From an uncultured Gammaproteobacteria bacterium (GTDB taxonomy: Bacteria > Pseudomonadota > Gammaproteobacteria > Arenicellales > JAANXG01): DNA of 64,000 nucleotides. The position numbers and the translations under genes were made by a program. Under the pieces are notes generated by a model. It was given only the letters and a program-made list of their open reading frames with translations. It was not told the origin of the DNA and searched no databases. Location: positions 1 through 64,000 of the forward strand of contig CAMYKK010000017.1 in assembly GCA_947258975.1 (NCBI GenBank), written 5' to 3'. Shown piece after piece: positions 47,805-57,061 of the stretch (position 1 is its first letter; each line of letters starts with the position of its first letter).

Positions 47805-48851
47805 ATGACAAACAGCGCGCACAGTCAATGGTGGGACCAGTGGCTGCGGAACTGGCAGTCCCTTGCCGCGCCGCAGCGTCCCGCGAATCCGTGGGCGGCC
47901 GCGTTGGATGAGTGGTCGCGCGTGCTGTCGCCTCCTACTCCCAGCCATGCCGATGTGTTCGCCCGTATGTTGGCTCAAGGCAAATCATTCTTCGCGTTCG
48001 GCGACGCGTTGGGACAGTCCTTTGAGACGCACGATGAAGGTTTAGATGTCCAGGCCCTGTTCCTCCGCTCCCTGGAGAGCATGAAGCCGGGACTGGACGC
48101 GCACCTGTGGTCAGGAGCCTCGGCGCCGAGCGGGCTGTGGCAGCTGCCACTGGAGTCCTGGCAACAAACTGCGTCGATCTTGACCGGAATGCCCGTGGAC
48201 GCGCTGCACGGGGCAGCCGGTGGCGCGCCGACTTTACCGTGGTTGCAACAGCAACTCGAAAGGATGCTGGCGACACCTGGACTGGGCTATACCCGGGAAC
48301 ACCAAGAACAACTGCAGAAACTGGGCGGCCTCATGATCGCCTATCAAAAGGTGTTCAACGAGTACACAGCGGCTTACGCGGACATGGGAAAACGGTCCAT
48401 CGAGCGCGTAAAGGTACGCCTGAAGGAACGGGAGGCGGCAGGCGAGCCGCCCATCGACTCGACGAAAGAGTTGTTCGATCTGTGGGTCGATTGCAGCGAG
48501 GAGGTATATGCGGAATTTGTGATGAGTGATGCCTACGTGCGACTACACGGAGAGATGACCAATGCGCTGATGGCGCTCAAAATGCAGGAGCGAACCATAT
48601 TGGACGACAGCCTCGACGCGATGAATCTTCCAACCCGCCGGGAGATGGACACCCTGCTGCAGCGATTTCAACAGACGCGGCGCAACGACAAGGCATTGCA
48701 ATCCGAGATGTGGGCGCTGCAGACCAAACAAGCGGAACTTCAGGTGCGCATCGCGGCGCTGCAAGATTGCTTGAGCTCCGGTAAAAAGAAAAAGGCCAAA
48801 GCCAAAGCCAAAGCTAAAGCCAAAGCTAAAGCCAAGAAAAAGCGAACCTGA
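47805..48851 (+). CDS. phaE: Class III PHA synthase subunit PhaE, with lysine-alanine tail
   Basis: A 348-residue non-catalytic partner of PhaC, needed for synthase activity. The family region is present: NPWAAALDEW near the N terminus, YTREHQEQLQKLGGLMIAYQKVFNEY, ELFDLWVDCSEEVYAEF and a coiled C-terminal part (MDTLLQRFQQTRRNDK). The last 22 or so residues are KKKK(AK)7KKRT, encoded by a run of GCC/GCT-AAA units at 48795-48836. That histone-like tail is not part of the core family. phaC follows 12 bases later. Confidence 0.93.
   Translation: MTNSAHSQWWDQWLRNWQSLAAPQRPANPWAAALDEWSRVLSPPTPSHADVFARMLAQGKSFFAFGDALGQSFETHDEGLDVQALFLRSLESMKPGLDAHLWSGASAPSGLWQLPLESWQQTASILTGMPVDALHGAAGGAPTLPWLQQQLERMLATPGLGYTREHQEQLQKLGGLMIAYQKVFNEYTAAYADMGKRSIERVKVRLKEREAAGEPPIDSTKELFDLWVDCSEEVYAEFVMSDAYVRLHGEMTNALMALKMQERTILDDSLDAMNLPTRREMDTLLQRFQQTRRNDKALQSEMWALQTKQAELQVRIAALQDCLSSGKKKKAKAKAKAKAKAKAKKKRT
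48795..48836 (+). repeat. Seven tandem 6-bp units encoding Ala-Lys
   Basis: Units are GCCAAA or GCTAAA, the last GCCAAG. Being a short tandem array it can change length by slippage, always in frame. Confidence 0.85.
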
Positions 48852-48863
48852 TCGAGCCGACCG

Positions 48864-49934
48864 ATGTCATCTATTCAATTCAGACCAGATCAGGTTACCA
48901 AGGAGATGTTGGATTACGCCAAGAAGCTGGGCGAGGGTATGGAAACGCTGTCCAATCTCGGGCCCATCGAAACCGGCGTTACGCCGAGGGACGCGGTCTA
49001 CGCGGAAGACAAGCTGGTGTTATACCGCTATCGGCATCCAAACGGTGACCCGCCGCGCAACCCGGTACCGGTGCTGATTGTCTACGCGCTCGTGAATCGG
49101 CCCTACATGACCGATCTGCAGGAGAATCGCTCCATGGTGCGCGGTTTGTTGGAAGCCGGACTGGACGTCTACCTCATCGATTGGGGCTATCCCGATCGTG
49201 CCGATCGTTTTCTGGGTCTGGACGACTATATCAATGGATACCTCAACCGCTGTGTCAATGTTATCTGCCGTCAACACCAGCGCGAACAAATCAATCTCTT
49301 GGGGATCTGTCAGGGCGGGACGTTCAGCCTGTGCTACACCGCCATCCATCCGCACAAGGTTAAAAACCTGATTACCATGGTGACTCCCGTCGACTTTCAG
49401 ACCCCGGACAATATGTTGAGCCGCTGGGCACAGCAAATCGACGTAGATCTTGCGGTGAAGGCGATGGGCAACGTGCCGGGCGAATTGTTAAATTGGACTT
49501 TTCTGACCCTCAAACCGTTCCGGCTTATGACGCAAAAGTACATAGACACGGTCGATATCTTGCGCGACAAAAAGGCGGCGAAGAATTTTATGCGCATGGA
49601 AAAATGGATTTTCGATAGCCCTGATCAGGCCGGAGAGGCATTTCGTGAATTCGTGAAACAGTTCTTCCAGGAAAATCTGTTGATAAAAGGACAGGCGCGT
49701 ATCGGTGAACATTCGGTCACGCTCGACAAGCTCGTCATGCCGGTGCTGAATATCTATGCCAGCGAGGATCACCTGGTGCCGCCGGCCGCATCGACGGCCC
49801 TCAAGGGCCACATCGGCACCAAGGACTATACCGAGTTGTTGTTCCCCGGTGGCCACATCGGTATCTATGTGAGCGGCAAGGCGCAAAAGCAGGTACCGCC
49901 GGCGATTGGGGCGTGGCTCGACGACAGGACCTGA
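48864..49934 (+). CDS. phaC: Class III PHA synthase catalytic subunit PhaC
   Basis: A 356-residue alpha/beta hydrolase-fold synthase, the length of class III enzymes such as that of Allochromatium. The lipase-like box GICQGG places the nucleophile at Cys149; the Asp in ASEDHLVPP and the His in GGHIGIYVSG complete the triad near 302 and 331. With PhaE it polymerises 3-hydroxybutyryl-CoA at the granule surface. Confidence 0.97.
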   Translation: MSSIQFRPDQVTKEMLDYAKKLGEGMETLSNLGPIETGVTPRDAVYAEDKLVLYRYRHPNGDPPRNPVPVLIVYALVNRPYMTDLQENRSMVRGLLEAGLDVYLIDWGYPDRADRFLGLDDYINGYLNRCVNVICRQHQREQINLLGICQGGTFSLCYTAIHPHKVKNLITMVTPVDFQTPDNMLSRWAQQIDVDLAVKAMGNVPGELLNWTFLTLKPFRLMTQKYIDTVDILRDKKAAKNFMRMEKWIFDSPDQAGEAFREFVKQFFQENLLIKGQARIGEHSVTLDKLVMPVLNIYASEDHLVPPAASTALKGHIGTKDYTELLFPGGHIGIYVSGKAQKQVPPAIGAWLDDRT

Positions 49935-50421
49935 ATAACAAAAGCTATTAAGTGGGGGCGGTTTGCCCCCTGCTGCGCGGGGACCAGCACTGCTAACGAC
50001 GCGCAGGACAAGCAACCGCGATTCACAAAACCCCTCCTGTTGGAACTGAACCGGGGAAGAATTTGCGGGACACGCCGTAAATACATCCATGTAGGCTCGA
50101 CGCCAGCATCCCTGCTGGCGACGGTCCCGGCAATTTTCCCTCGATTCAGCTTTAAACTTTGTGGGAGCGGCTTTTTCCCCTGCTGCGCGGGGACAAGAGC
50201 CGCGAATAAAATTATCGCGCATGAAATGCGCTCCCACTATTTTTTTTGCTTCGGCAGCCATTGATGTCATTTTGCGCAGCGCGAAGAAGCCTCCCACATC
50301 TAAATGACACCGCGCGCGAGACGCAAATATCCTTCCCGCTGCTGTGTGGGGGCAGGCGACCCTGTGGCCTCTGGATGACAACAGGAGAGGGTCTTAGGCT
50401 GAAAAGAGCCGGGCCACAGGA
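49935..50421. repeat. 487-base REP-like cluster between phaC and speE
   Basis: No gene. Elements: hairpin 49954-49959/49965-49970 just after phaC; CCCCTGCTGCGCGGGGAC-M-AG at 49967-49987 and again at 50177-50197; perfect hairpin 50101-50108/50113-50120; inverted pair GTGGGAGCG (50161-50169) and CGCTCCCAC (50229-50237). The GTGGGAGCG unit resembles REP sequences spread by RAYT transposases in pseudomonads and xanthomonads. No RAYT gene is in the window. Confidence 0.6.
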
Positions 50422-51270
50422 CTACCGTTCCTGCATGAAGGTAGGTTGCGCCAAGGCCGCGCGATGCATGTCGGCATTGTAATAACGGGTGGTGAAGATC
50501 TTCGCTTGCGCGTCAGCTGCGCGAAATTCGGCGTGTGGTCGCTCCCCGCCGGCTAGGGTCGCTGACCACCAGCCCGAGGGGTAGGTGCACTGTGGAAAGT
50601 GCAGGGTCGACACGCGTTGGAATCCGGCCTTGCCCATTTCCGCGCGCATCGAATGGATCAGCGCGCAATGAATCAGCGGCGATTCACTCTGGACGACGAG
50701 CACACCCGCGTCCCCCAGGGCGCGGCGGCAGCTCGCATAGAACGGCTCCTGAAACAGGCGCGCGGCCTGACCGATGGGATCGGTGGAGTCCACGATGATG
50801 ATGTCGTAGGTGCCCGCATCGGCCTGCGCCACCCATGCCACGCCATCGGTAAAGTGCAGGCTCGCCCGGGGGTCGTTGTTAGACGCGCATAGCTCGGGAA
50901 AGAACTGCTCGCTGACCCGCGTGACCCGCTCATCGAGTTCCACCAACTCTGCGGCGATCACGTCGCCGTGTCTGAGCACTTCAGCGAGACATCCGCAGTC
51001 GCCACCCCCGATCACCAGCACTCGTTTGGGCTGTGGATGCGTGTATAACGCCGGGTGCGACATCATCTCATGGTAGATGAAATTGTCTCGTGCGGTGAGC
51101 ATCACGAATCCATCCAACACGAGGAGATTCCCAAAATGTGACGTCTCGTAAACTTCGATGGTCTGGTAACGGGAGCGTTCGGTGTGCAGTTGTCTAGTGA
51201 CGCGCAACGAAAACGCAGTGCCTGCCTCGTCGCACACTTCGGTAAACCAATTGCCGTCATTCAATGACAC
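50422..51270 (-). CDS. speE: Spermidine synthase (aminopropyltransferase)
   Basis: A 282-residue enzyme that transfers aminopropyl from decarboxylated SAM to a diamine. Motifs: QTIEVYETSHFGNLLVLDG, HEMMSHPAL, VLVIGGGDCGCLAEV (usually GGDGG; here GGDCG), VDSTDPIG. GTG start at 51270. Last gene of speD - arginine decarboxylase - speE. Whether the acceptor is putrescine or agmatine cannot be read directly; context suggests that agmatine should be tested. Confidence 0.93.
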   Translation of the reverse strand: MSLNDGNWFTEVCDEAGTAFSLRVTRQLHTERSRYQTIEVYETSHFGNLLVLDGFVMLTARDNFIYHEMMSHPALYTHPQPKRVLVIGGGDCGCLAEVLRHGDVIAAELVELDERVTRVSEQFFPELCASNNDPRASLHFTDGVAWVAQADAGTYDIIIVDSTDPIGQAARLFQEPFYASCRRALGDAGVLVVQSESPLIHCALIHSMRAEMGKAGFQRVSTLHFPQCTYPSGWWSATLAGGERPHAEFRAADAQAKIFTTRYYNADMHRAALAQPTFMQER

Positions 51271-51284
51271 GCATATGTCCCCGC

Positions 51285-51812
51285 CTATTCTTCAGAACCG
51301 GTGCTATCGATGAAGTCCGCTTCGTCATCCGCCGGTGGTTCGCTTGCCAGCACCACACCCGCGAACACCGCGCCGATCTTGGTCACGCGGTGATCGATGG
51401 ATACAGATTGCACGCGATGCACGGTCCAGCCGCGCGCCTTGAGGCCTTCCTCCGCCATGCGCCGCACCACCGCCTCGGCATCCTCGCGATGGCCGTGGGC
51501 GTTGTACTCCATGATGAGCCCCGGTTGCGCGTGGTCTTCCGGCCACGCGGCGGCAACGGCCGCGCAGATGATCGACCCGGGAATGTCAGACTCCATCGAT
51601 GCGTAGGCGACCGGCACCAGTGAGCCCGGTGGTAAAGCCAATTGCGACACGGGAATTTCCCGCGTGCGCGGCGGTACGATGGATGACACCTTGATCAAGT
51701 TGGTGTTTCCGATGCCGGCGTCCAACAGCGCCGCGTCAAAGGCGTTGAGTGGAGTGAAGCCCTCGCTGGCACCGGTAACGAAGGTATGCGTGGTGGGCGT
51801 GGTTCTGATCAC
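51285..51812 (-). CDS. Pyruvoyl-dependent arginine decarboxylase (archaeal type)
   Basis: A 175-residue proenzyme of the PvlArgDC family that makes agmatine. The self-cleavage site is KVSSIVPP (Ser43-Ser44), where the second Ser becomes the pyruvoyl group; GIGNTNLI before it and the catalytic Glu region GLIMEYNAHG follow the family. GTG start 3 bases after the speD stop. This family is typical of archaea and scattered bacteria, whereas gammaproteobacteria usually use the PLP enzyme SpeA. Confidence 0.88.
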   Translation of the reverse strand: MIRTTPTTHTFVTGASEGFTPLNAFDAALLDAGIGNTNLIKVSSIVPPRTREIPVSQLALPPGSLVPVAYASMESDIPGSIICAAVAAAWPEDHAQPGLIMEYNAHGHREDAEAVVRRMAEEGLKARGWTVHRVQSVSIDHRVTKIGAVFAGVVLASEPPADDEADFIDSTGSEE

Positions 51813-51815
51813 CGG

Positions 51816-52220
51816 CTACTTGACCAATGACAGTTGCGCATGCCGTTGATCGTCGCTCACGTTGCGCATCATGTCCACTTGTCCGCGACGGATCTCCATC
51901 GTGGAGATCTGTCCCGCTACGAACATCGCACGTAGATGGTCGAAGGCGGCGGCGGCCAATATGCCATCGCCACAGGTAAATAGATCCACCGCCGCATAGC
52001 CGTACTCGGGCCATGTGTGCACGGCTAGATGGCTTTCGGCGATGATGACCGCACCCGACACACCGTGGGGAGAAAAGTGGTGAAAGGCCCGTGAAACGAT
52101 GGTGGCGCCGGCGATCTGCGCCGCGTCGATCATGGCTTGCTCGATGAACTCGACGTTGTCTAGTCGATCGCGATCGCAGTCATAGAATTCAGCGACAATC
52201 TGATTGCCTAGTGAGCGCAT
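51816..52220 (-). CDS. speD: S-adenosylmethionine decarboxylase proenzyme
   Basis: A 134-residue short (prokaryotic class 1B) enzyme. Self-cleavage site ESH with Glu62-Ser63, catalytic His68 in HTWPE and Cys83 in DLFTCGD are all present. The frame is open to 52310, but ATG 52220 (MRSLGNQIVAEFYDC) matches the family start and has GGGGGA 7 bases upstream. First gene of the polyamine operon; makes the aminopropyl donor for SpeE. Confidence 0.95.
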   Translation of the reverse strand: MRSLGNQIVAEFYDCDRDRLDNVEFIEQAMIDAAQIAGATIVSRAFHHFSPHGVSGAVIIAESHLAVHTWPEYGYAAVDLFTCGDGILAAAAFDHLRAMFVAGQISTMEIRRGQVDMMRNVSDDQRHAQLSLVK

Positions 52221-52413
52221 CGGCAAGTCCCCCAGTTGTTGATGCGGAGCAGCGTACACCCCGACCAAGTTGAACCAGTAGTAACTCCCGTGCACCCCCG
52301 GACAGCCCATGCCGCCTTCGGTGCCGTGGAATAGGGCGCCGAACTATAGCGACGTTTTCGTGCCAATGCAACGCGTTTAGAGCGCCCCGGTTGGGTGTCT
52401 GCGGACGCGCGCC

Positions 52414-53007
52414 TTACTCACGGGATAGACGCAGTGGCAGGCTGCTGATGCCGATTTTGGCCAAGCGTTGTTTTTCGTTTTTCATCTTCCGCTTGCTGGT
52501 GTAGGGTCCCAGGCGCACCCGAAAGAACACGCCCTTGCCTTCGATTGCCACCTTTTGCACAGTGGGCTCAAAACCCGATAACGCGAGTTTGGCTTTGAGC
52601 CGGTCCGCGTCCCTATAGTTGGCATAGGACGCCGCCTGCAGGATATACGCCACCGGTTTGGCGCCGCGCTTGGGTGCATCGACATCCTTGAAGTCATCCG
52701 GCATGACGCGCTCGATCTCGGGAAGCACCGTGTAAAAATCGAATTTCGCCGTGGGCGGGGGCACGCGCGACGGGATGCTCGGCGGTTTGGGTTCGCCGGT
52801 GACAACGCGGTTGCGGTGCTGTTCGTACAGCGCCTTCAGGCCGATACCCAATTGCGTGCCGTCACCGCTTTGCGCCCCCATATACAACGCCGTCAGGATG
52901 GCTCCGGATATCAGGCCGATGATCAACATGCCCCACCCCGGGGATGATTGCGGACTGGATCGCCGGCGACGGGGTTTTTTACGGACTTTTTTTCGCGCCT
53001 GGGCCAT
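52414..53007 (-). CDS. SPOR-domain, FtsN-like membrane protein
   Basis: A 197-residue bitopic protein: short basic cytoplasmic N terminus (residues 1-25, many Lys/Arg), one transmembrane helix (about 26-47), a Pro-rich linker, and a C-terminal SPOR domain (about 118-195: YILQAASYANYRDADRLKAKL ... FFRVRLGPY) which binds denuded peptidoglycan at the septum. Commonly found directly after argS in gammaproteobacteria, as here (4 bases). Confidence 0.9.
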   Translation of the reverse strand: MAQARKKVRKKPRRRRSSPQSSPGWGMLIIGLISGAILTALYMGAQSGDGTQLGIGLKALYEQHRNRVVTGEPKPPSIPSRVPPPTAKFDFYTVLPEIERVMPDDFKDVDAPKRGAKPVAYILQAASYANYRDADRLKAKLALSGFEPTVQKVAIEGKGVFFRVRLGPYTSKRKMKNEKQRLAKIGISSLPLRLSRE

Positions 53008-53011
53008 GGGA

Positions 53012-54754
53012 TCACATTTTGTCCGGGGCAGACACACCGATGAGCTCGAGACCGATGGTCAGCACCTGGCGCGTGGCGTCGATCAACGCCAGACGCGTGC
53101 GCCGCAGGCCCGGCGCGACACCGAGGAAGTTGTGCGCGTTGTAGTAGGTGTGAAAGTCATTGGCCAGATTGCGCAGAAAGTACGCCAACCGGTGCGGTTC
53201 GTAGTTTGCCGCCGCGTTCTCCACGACCTCGGGAAATCGCGATAATGTGTTCACCAGCGCAATCTCGTGGGATTCGCCCAGCAGCGACAGGTCGGCGCCA
53301 CCCAGATCACTGGTGTCGATGTTTTTTTCGGCTGCTTGGCGAAACACGCTGCAGATGCGCGCGTGGGCATACTGTACGTAATACACCGGATTCTCGTTGG
53401 ACTGGGATTTGGCGAGATCGAGATCAAAGTCCATGTGTTGTTCCGACTTGCGTTGCACGTAAAAAAATCGTGCGGCGTCAGCGCCCACCTCCCGGCGAAG
53501 CTCGCGCAAGGTCACGAACTCACCCGCCCGGGTCGACATCGATACCTTTTCGCCGCCTCGATACAAAGCCGCGAACTGCACCAACAGCACGACCAGGCGA
53601 TCGGGGTCGTATTCCATGGCTTGCAGGGCCGCCTTCATGCGCGGCAGGTATCCGTGATGATCCGCTCCCCACACGTCGATCAAGCGATCGAAACCCCGCT
53701 CCAGCTTGTTGAGATGATAGGCGATATCGGAAGCGAAATAGGTCGGTGCGCCGCTCTCCCGCACCACGACTCGATCTTTTTCATCGCCGAACGCGGTGGA
53801 GCGAAACCACAGGGCGCGGTCGCGCTCAAACACATATCCGCTCCTGGCCAGCGCCTGAATGGCGTTGTCGACGCGCTGATCGTCGAGTAATGAACGTTCT
53901 GAAAACCAGCGCTCGAACTTGACGTTGAACTGCTCGAGATCACCGCGAATGTCAGCGGTCAACGCATCCAACCCTACGCCGAGCACATATCGATATCCCT
54001 CATGCCCCAACAGGATCTTGGCGCGCTGGATCAATGCATCCAGTTGTGACTCGAGGTCCGGGTCGTCAATTTCCGTGCGCAACTTGTCGCTTGGGCGCCG
54101 GTAACGGTCGCCATGCTCGCGGTGGACGGTGGCCGCAATGTCGAAAATGTAGTCGCCCTGATAGGCGTTCTCGGGAAATGTGACCTGTTCTCCACACAGC
54201 TCCAGATAGCGCAGCCACACGCTGATTGCCAGGATATCCATCTGCCGGCCCGCGTCGTTGACGTAATATTCCTTCGTCACCTCGAAACCCGTGGCCGTCA
54301 ACAGGCGTGCCATGGAGTCGCCGAATGCGGCGCCGCGGCCGTGTCCCACGTGCAGTGGACCGGTGGGATTGGCGGAGACGAACTCGATGATCACCTTCTG
54401 CCCGGCTCCCAAGTTGCTGCGGCCATATTCATTACCGGCGTCGCGGATGGTGCCGACAATATTGAACTGGGAAGCGGCGGCGAGGAACACGTTGATGAAT
54501 CCCGGCCCCGCGATCTCCACCTTGGCGATCTCGGGCGCCGCGGGCAGGGCGTCAATGATCAGCTGCGCGAGCTCCCGGGGTGTCTGCCGACAGGCCTTAC
54601 CCAATGACAGCGCCACGTTGGTGGCGAAGTCGCCATGCTGCTTTTGGCGCGCGTGTTCGAAGCGGACCGCCACCTGTTGATCCGGCGCCAGCACGCCGTC
54701 ACGCTTCAGCATCTCGATGGCCGCGGCGAATCGTTCTTGTAGTCGTTGTTTCAC
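53012..54754 (-). CDS. argS: Arginyl-tRNA synthetase
   Basis: A 580-residue class I synthetase. The HIGH-type motif is PTGPLHVGHGRGAAFGD; the N-terminal Add-1 domain and the C-terminal DALR domain (NTLSRFPEVV ... LRRTRLALIDATRQVLTIGLE) are present. KMSK is replaced by VSMSTRAGEF, normal for ArgS. GTG start at 54754. Confidence 0.97.
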   Translation of the reverse strand: MKQRLQERFAAAIEMLKRDGVLAPDQQVAVRFEHARQKQHGDFATNVALSLGKACRQTPRELAQLIIDALPAAPEIAKVEIAGPGFINVFLAAASQFNIVGTIRDAGNEYGRSNLGAGQKVIIEFVSANPTGPLHVGHGRGAAFGDSMARLLTATGFEVTKEYYVNDAGRQMDILAISVWLRYLELCGEQVTFPENAYQGDYIFDIAATVHREHGDRYRRPSDKLRTEIDDPDLESQLDALIQRAKILLGHEGYRYVLGVGLDALTADIRGDLEQFNVKFERWFSERSLLDDQRVDNAIQALARSGYVFERDRALWFRSTAFGDEKDRVVVRESGAPTYFASDIAYHLNKLERGFDRLIDVWGADHHGYLPRMKAALQAMEYDPDRLVVLLVQFAALYRGGEKVSMSTRAGEFVTLRELRREVGADAARFFYVQRKSEQHMDFDLDLAKSQSNENPVYYVQYAHARICSVFRQAAEKNIDTSDLGGADLSLLGESHEIALVNTLSRFPEVVENAAANYEPHRLAYFLRNLANDFHTYYNAHNFLGVAPGLRRTRLALIDATRQVLTIGLELIGVSAPDKM

Positions 54755-54847
54755 GGTTGGTGTGGTCTGGTACGGGACGGGAGGTGATTCTACCCACGGC
54801 TTGTTCTGAGTAGAAGTGGAGAATTGCGCCTTGGTGCCATAAACCGG

Positions 54848-57061
54848 TCAATACAAATCCACCGGATCGACATCAATCGACCAGCGTACCTTACTCGATC
54901 GCGGCGATTTTTCGAGCCGCAGCAACCACGATGTGAGCACCCGGTGCAGCGGCGGCCGATGGGCCGCGCTGACCAGCAATTGGGCGCGGTAGCGACCGGC
55001 ACGTTTCTCCATCGGCGCCGGTACCGGATCCATGAACACGACGCCCTTGGTGCGCATCTGCTGCGTCACTTGCAGCGCCTGGTCGCGAGCAAAGTGGAGA
55101 AACCCGATCGCCGCCTGTTCGTGGTTCGATTCCGCGCGTAATAGCGCGAAATGAGAATAGGGTGGATAGTGCGCCTCTTGGCGCTCGGCCAGCGTGGCCT
55201 CGGCAAAGCCTTCGTAATCGTGCGCGAGCAGCGATGCGAAATACGGATGCGCGGGGTACCAGGTTTGGATCAGCACGTCGCCGGCTTTGTCGGCGCGCCC
55301 CGCGCGCCCCGCCACCTGGATGATCTGCTGGAACAGGTGCTCGGCGGCGCGAAAGTCAACGCTGTACAGACCTTGATCGGAATTGATCACCCCCACCAGG
55401 GTGACGTTGGGAAAGTCATGCCCCTTGGCCAGCAGTTGAGTACCCACGAGGATGTCCGCCTCGCCCTCATGAATACGCTGCAGTGATTCTTCGAGATGGC
55501 CTTTGCGTCGGGTGGCGTCCCGATCGATACGTAGTATCGTCGCGCACGGGAACGAAGCGCCCAAGGATTCCTCGATGCGCTGCGTGCCCTCGCCGAGGTT
55601 GAGCAGCGACGCATGGCCGCACTGAGGACAATCAACCGGCACCGGAGTCTCGTGTCCACAGTGGTGGCAGCGCAGGTGATTCCGGCGCTTGTGATAAGTG
55701 AGCTTGGCGTCGCAACGCGGACACTGCGCGTGCCAATGGCATTGGCGGCAGAACAACACCGGGGCATAGCCGCGGCGATTCAAAAACACCAGGCTTTGTT
55801 CGCCGCGCTCGAGGCGTTGCCGGATCGCGGCAATCAGCGGTGTGCTCAATCCGGTGTCGGTGGGCGTGCGCCGTAAGTCCAGCAGATGGATTCGCGGCAG
55901 CTTGGCGGAGCCGGCGCGTACGGGCAGTTCGAGACGGCGATGGCGGCCATTGGCGGCATTGGCGAGGGTCTCCAGGGATGGTGTGGCCGAGCCCAGGACC
56001 ACAGGGAAGCCCTCCAATTTTGCCCGGTACAAGACGAGATCCCGCGCATGATAGCGAAATCCGTCCTGCTGCTTGTAGGAAGTGTCGTGCTCCTCATCGA
56101 CGATACACACCCCCGGGCGCGGTAACGGCGTGAACACCGCCGATCGCGTGCCGAGCACCACCCCCGCGGCGCCGGTGCTCGCCGCCCACCAGGCTTGGTG
56201 CCGCTCTGCCAATGACAGTCCCGAGTGCAACACCACCACCACGGCATCGATGCGCTGCCGGAAGCGCGCGATGAGTTGTGGGGTGAGGGCGATCTCCGGC
56301 ACCAGTACGAGCGCTTGTCCACCGCGCGCGATGACCGTTTCCACGACGCGCAGATACACCTCGGTCTTGCCGCTGCCGGTGACACCGTGCAGGAGAAATG
56401 CCTGATATCCGTCCAGGGAGTCAATGATGGCGCTGGTGGCGGCGCGCTGCGACGCGTTAAGGGTGATCGGCGGCGCGGGAGACGTGTCGACGGCCGGTGG
56501 AACCGGCGCCTCCTGGACCGTTATCAGATGTTTACCCGCCAGCGCCATCATCGCGCGCCGCCACGACGGCGAGACCTGCCGACACTGCTCCGCTGACAGC
56601 CGTTGCGCCGGTGCCGCGCGTAACAGTTCGAGCAAGCGTTGTTGCACCGCCGCGCGGTCCAGGGCGGCGCTGTCGAACGCGAGTCCCGCATCGGTCAGGC
56701 AATAAGTCTGTGGTTGGCGCGGTTTGACCGGCGAGCCCTGCCGCAACGGTATCGGCAGCGCGGTGGCAATGACCTCTCCGAGTGGATGGTGATAATAATC
56801 CGCGGCCCAGACCAGTGTGTCCAAGAGCTTAGATGGAATGACAGGCTGCAGGTCCAAGACCTCGGCCACCGGTTTCAAACGTGTTATGGTCAGCGCACTG
56901 TCGGCGCCGATGGCGATCACCACGCCCACCAGGCACCGGGCGCCAAACGGCACGCGCACGCGGGCGCCGGGCTGCAATGCGAGATGCGCCGGAATCAGAA
57001 AATCGAACGTTTGACGTCGCGGAACCGGTACCGCGACGCGGGCGATGGGAGTGACAGTCAT
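54848..57061 (-). CDS. priA: Primosomal replication-restart helicase PriA
   Basis: A 737-residue DNA helicase that reloads DnaB at stalled forks. Walker A GVTGSGKTEVYLR, Walker B VDEEHDTSYKQQDG, and the zinc-binding cysteines (FCRQCHWHAQCPRCDAKL ... CHHCGHETPVPVDCPQCG) are intact. ATG 57061 fits the family N terminus. Divergent from the kinase gene across a spacer containing DnaA boxes. Confidence 0.97.
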   Translation of the reverse strand: MTVTPIARVAVPVPRRQTFDFLIPAHLALQPGARVRVPFGARCLVGVVIAIGADSALTITRLKPVAEVLDLQPVIPSKLLDTLVWAADYYHHPLGEVIATALPIPLRQGSPVKPRQPQTYCLTDAGLAFDSAALDRAAVQQRLLELLRAAPAQRLSAEQCRQVSPSWRRAMMALAGKHLITVQEAPVPPAVDTSPAPPITLNASQRAATSAIIDSLDGYQAFLLHGVTGSGKTEVYLRVVETVIARGGQALVLVPEIALTPQLIARFRQRIDAVVVVLHSGLSLAERHQAWWAASTGAAGVVLGTRSAVFTPLPRPGVCIVDEEHDTSYKQQDGFRYHARDLVLYRAKLEGFPVVLGSATPSLETLANAANGRHRRLELPVRAGSAKLPRIHLLDLRRTPTDTGLSTPLIAAIRQRLERGEQSLVFLNRRGYAPVLFCRQCHWHAQCPRCDAKLTYHKRRNHLRCHHCGHETPVPVDCPQCGHASLLNLGEGTQRIEESLGASFPCATILRIDRDATRRKGHLEESLQRIHEGEADILVGTQLLAKGHDFPNVTLVGVINSDQGLYSVDFRAAEHLFQQIIQVAGRAGRADKAGDVLIQTWYPAHPYFASLLAHDYEGFAEATLAERQEAHYPPYSHFALLRAESNHEQAAIGFLHFARDQALQVTQQMRTKGVVFMDPVPAPMEKRAGRYRAQLLVSAAHRPPLHRVLTSWLLRLEKSPRSSKVRWSIDVDPVDLY

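Noticed and set aside
48795-48836. CRISPR-like or satellite repeat
   Set aside because: The units are six bases, in frame, and form the C terminus of PhaE; there are no spacers.
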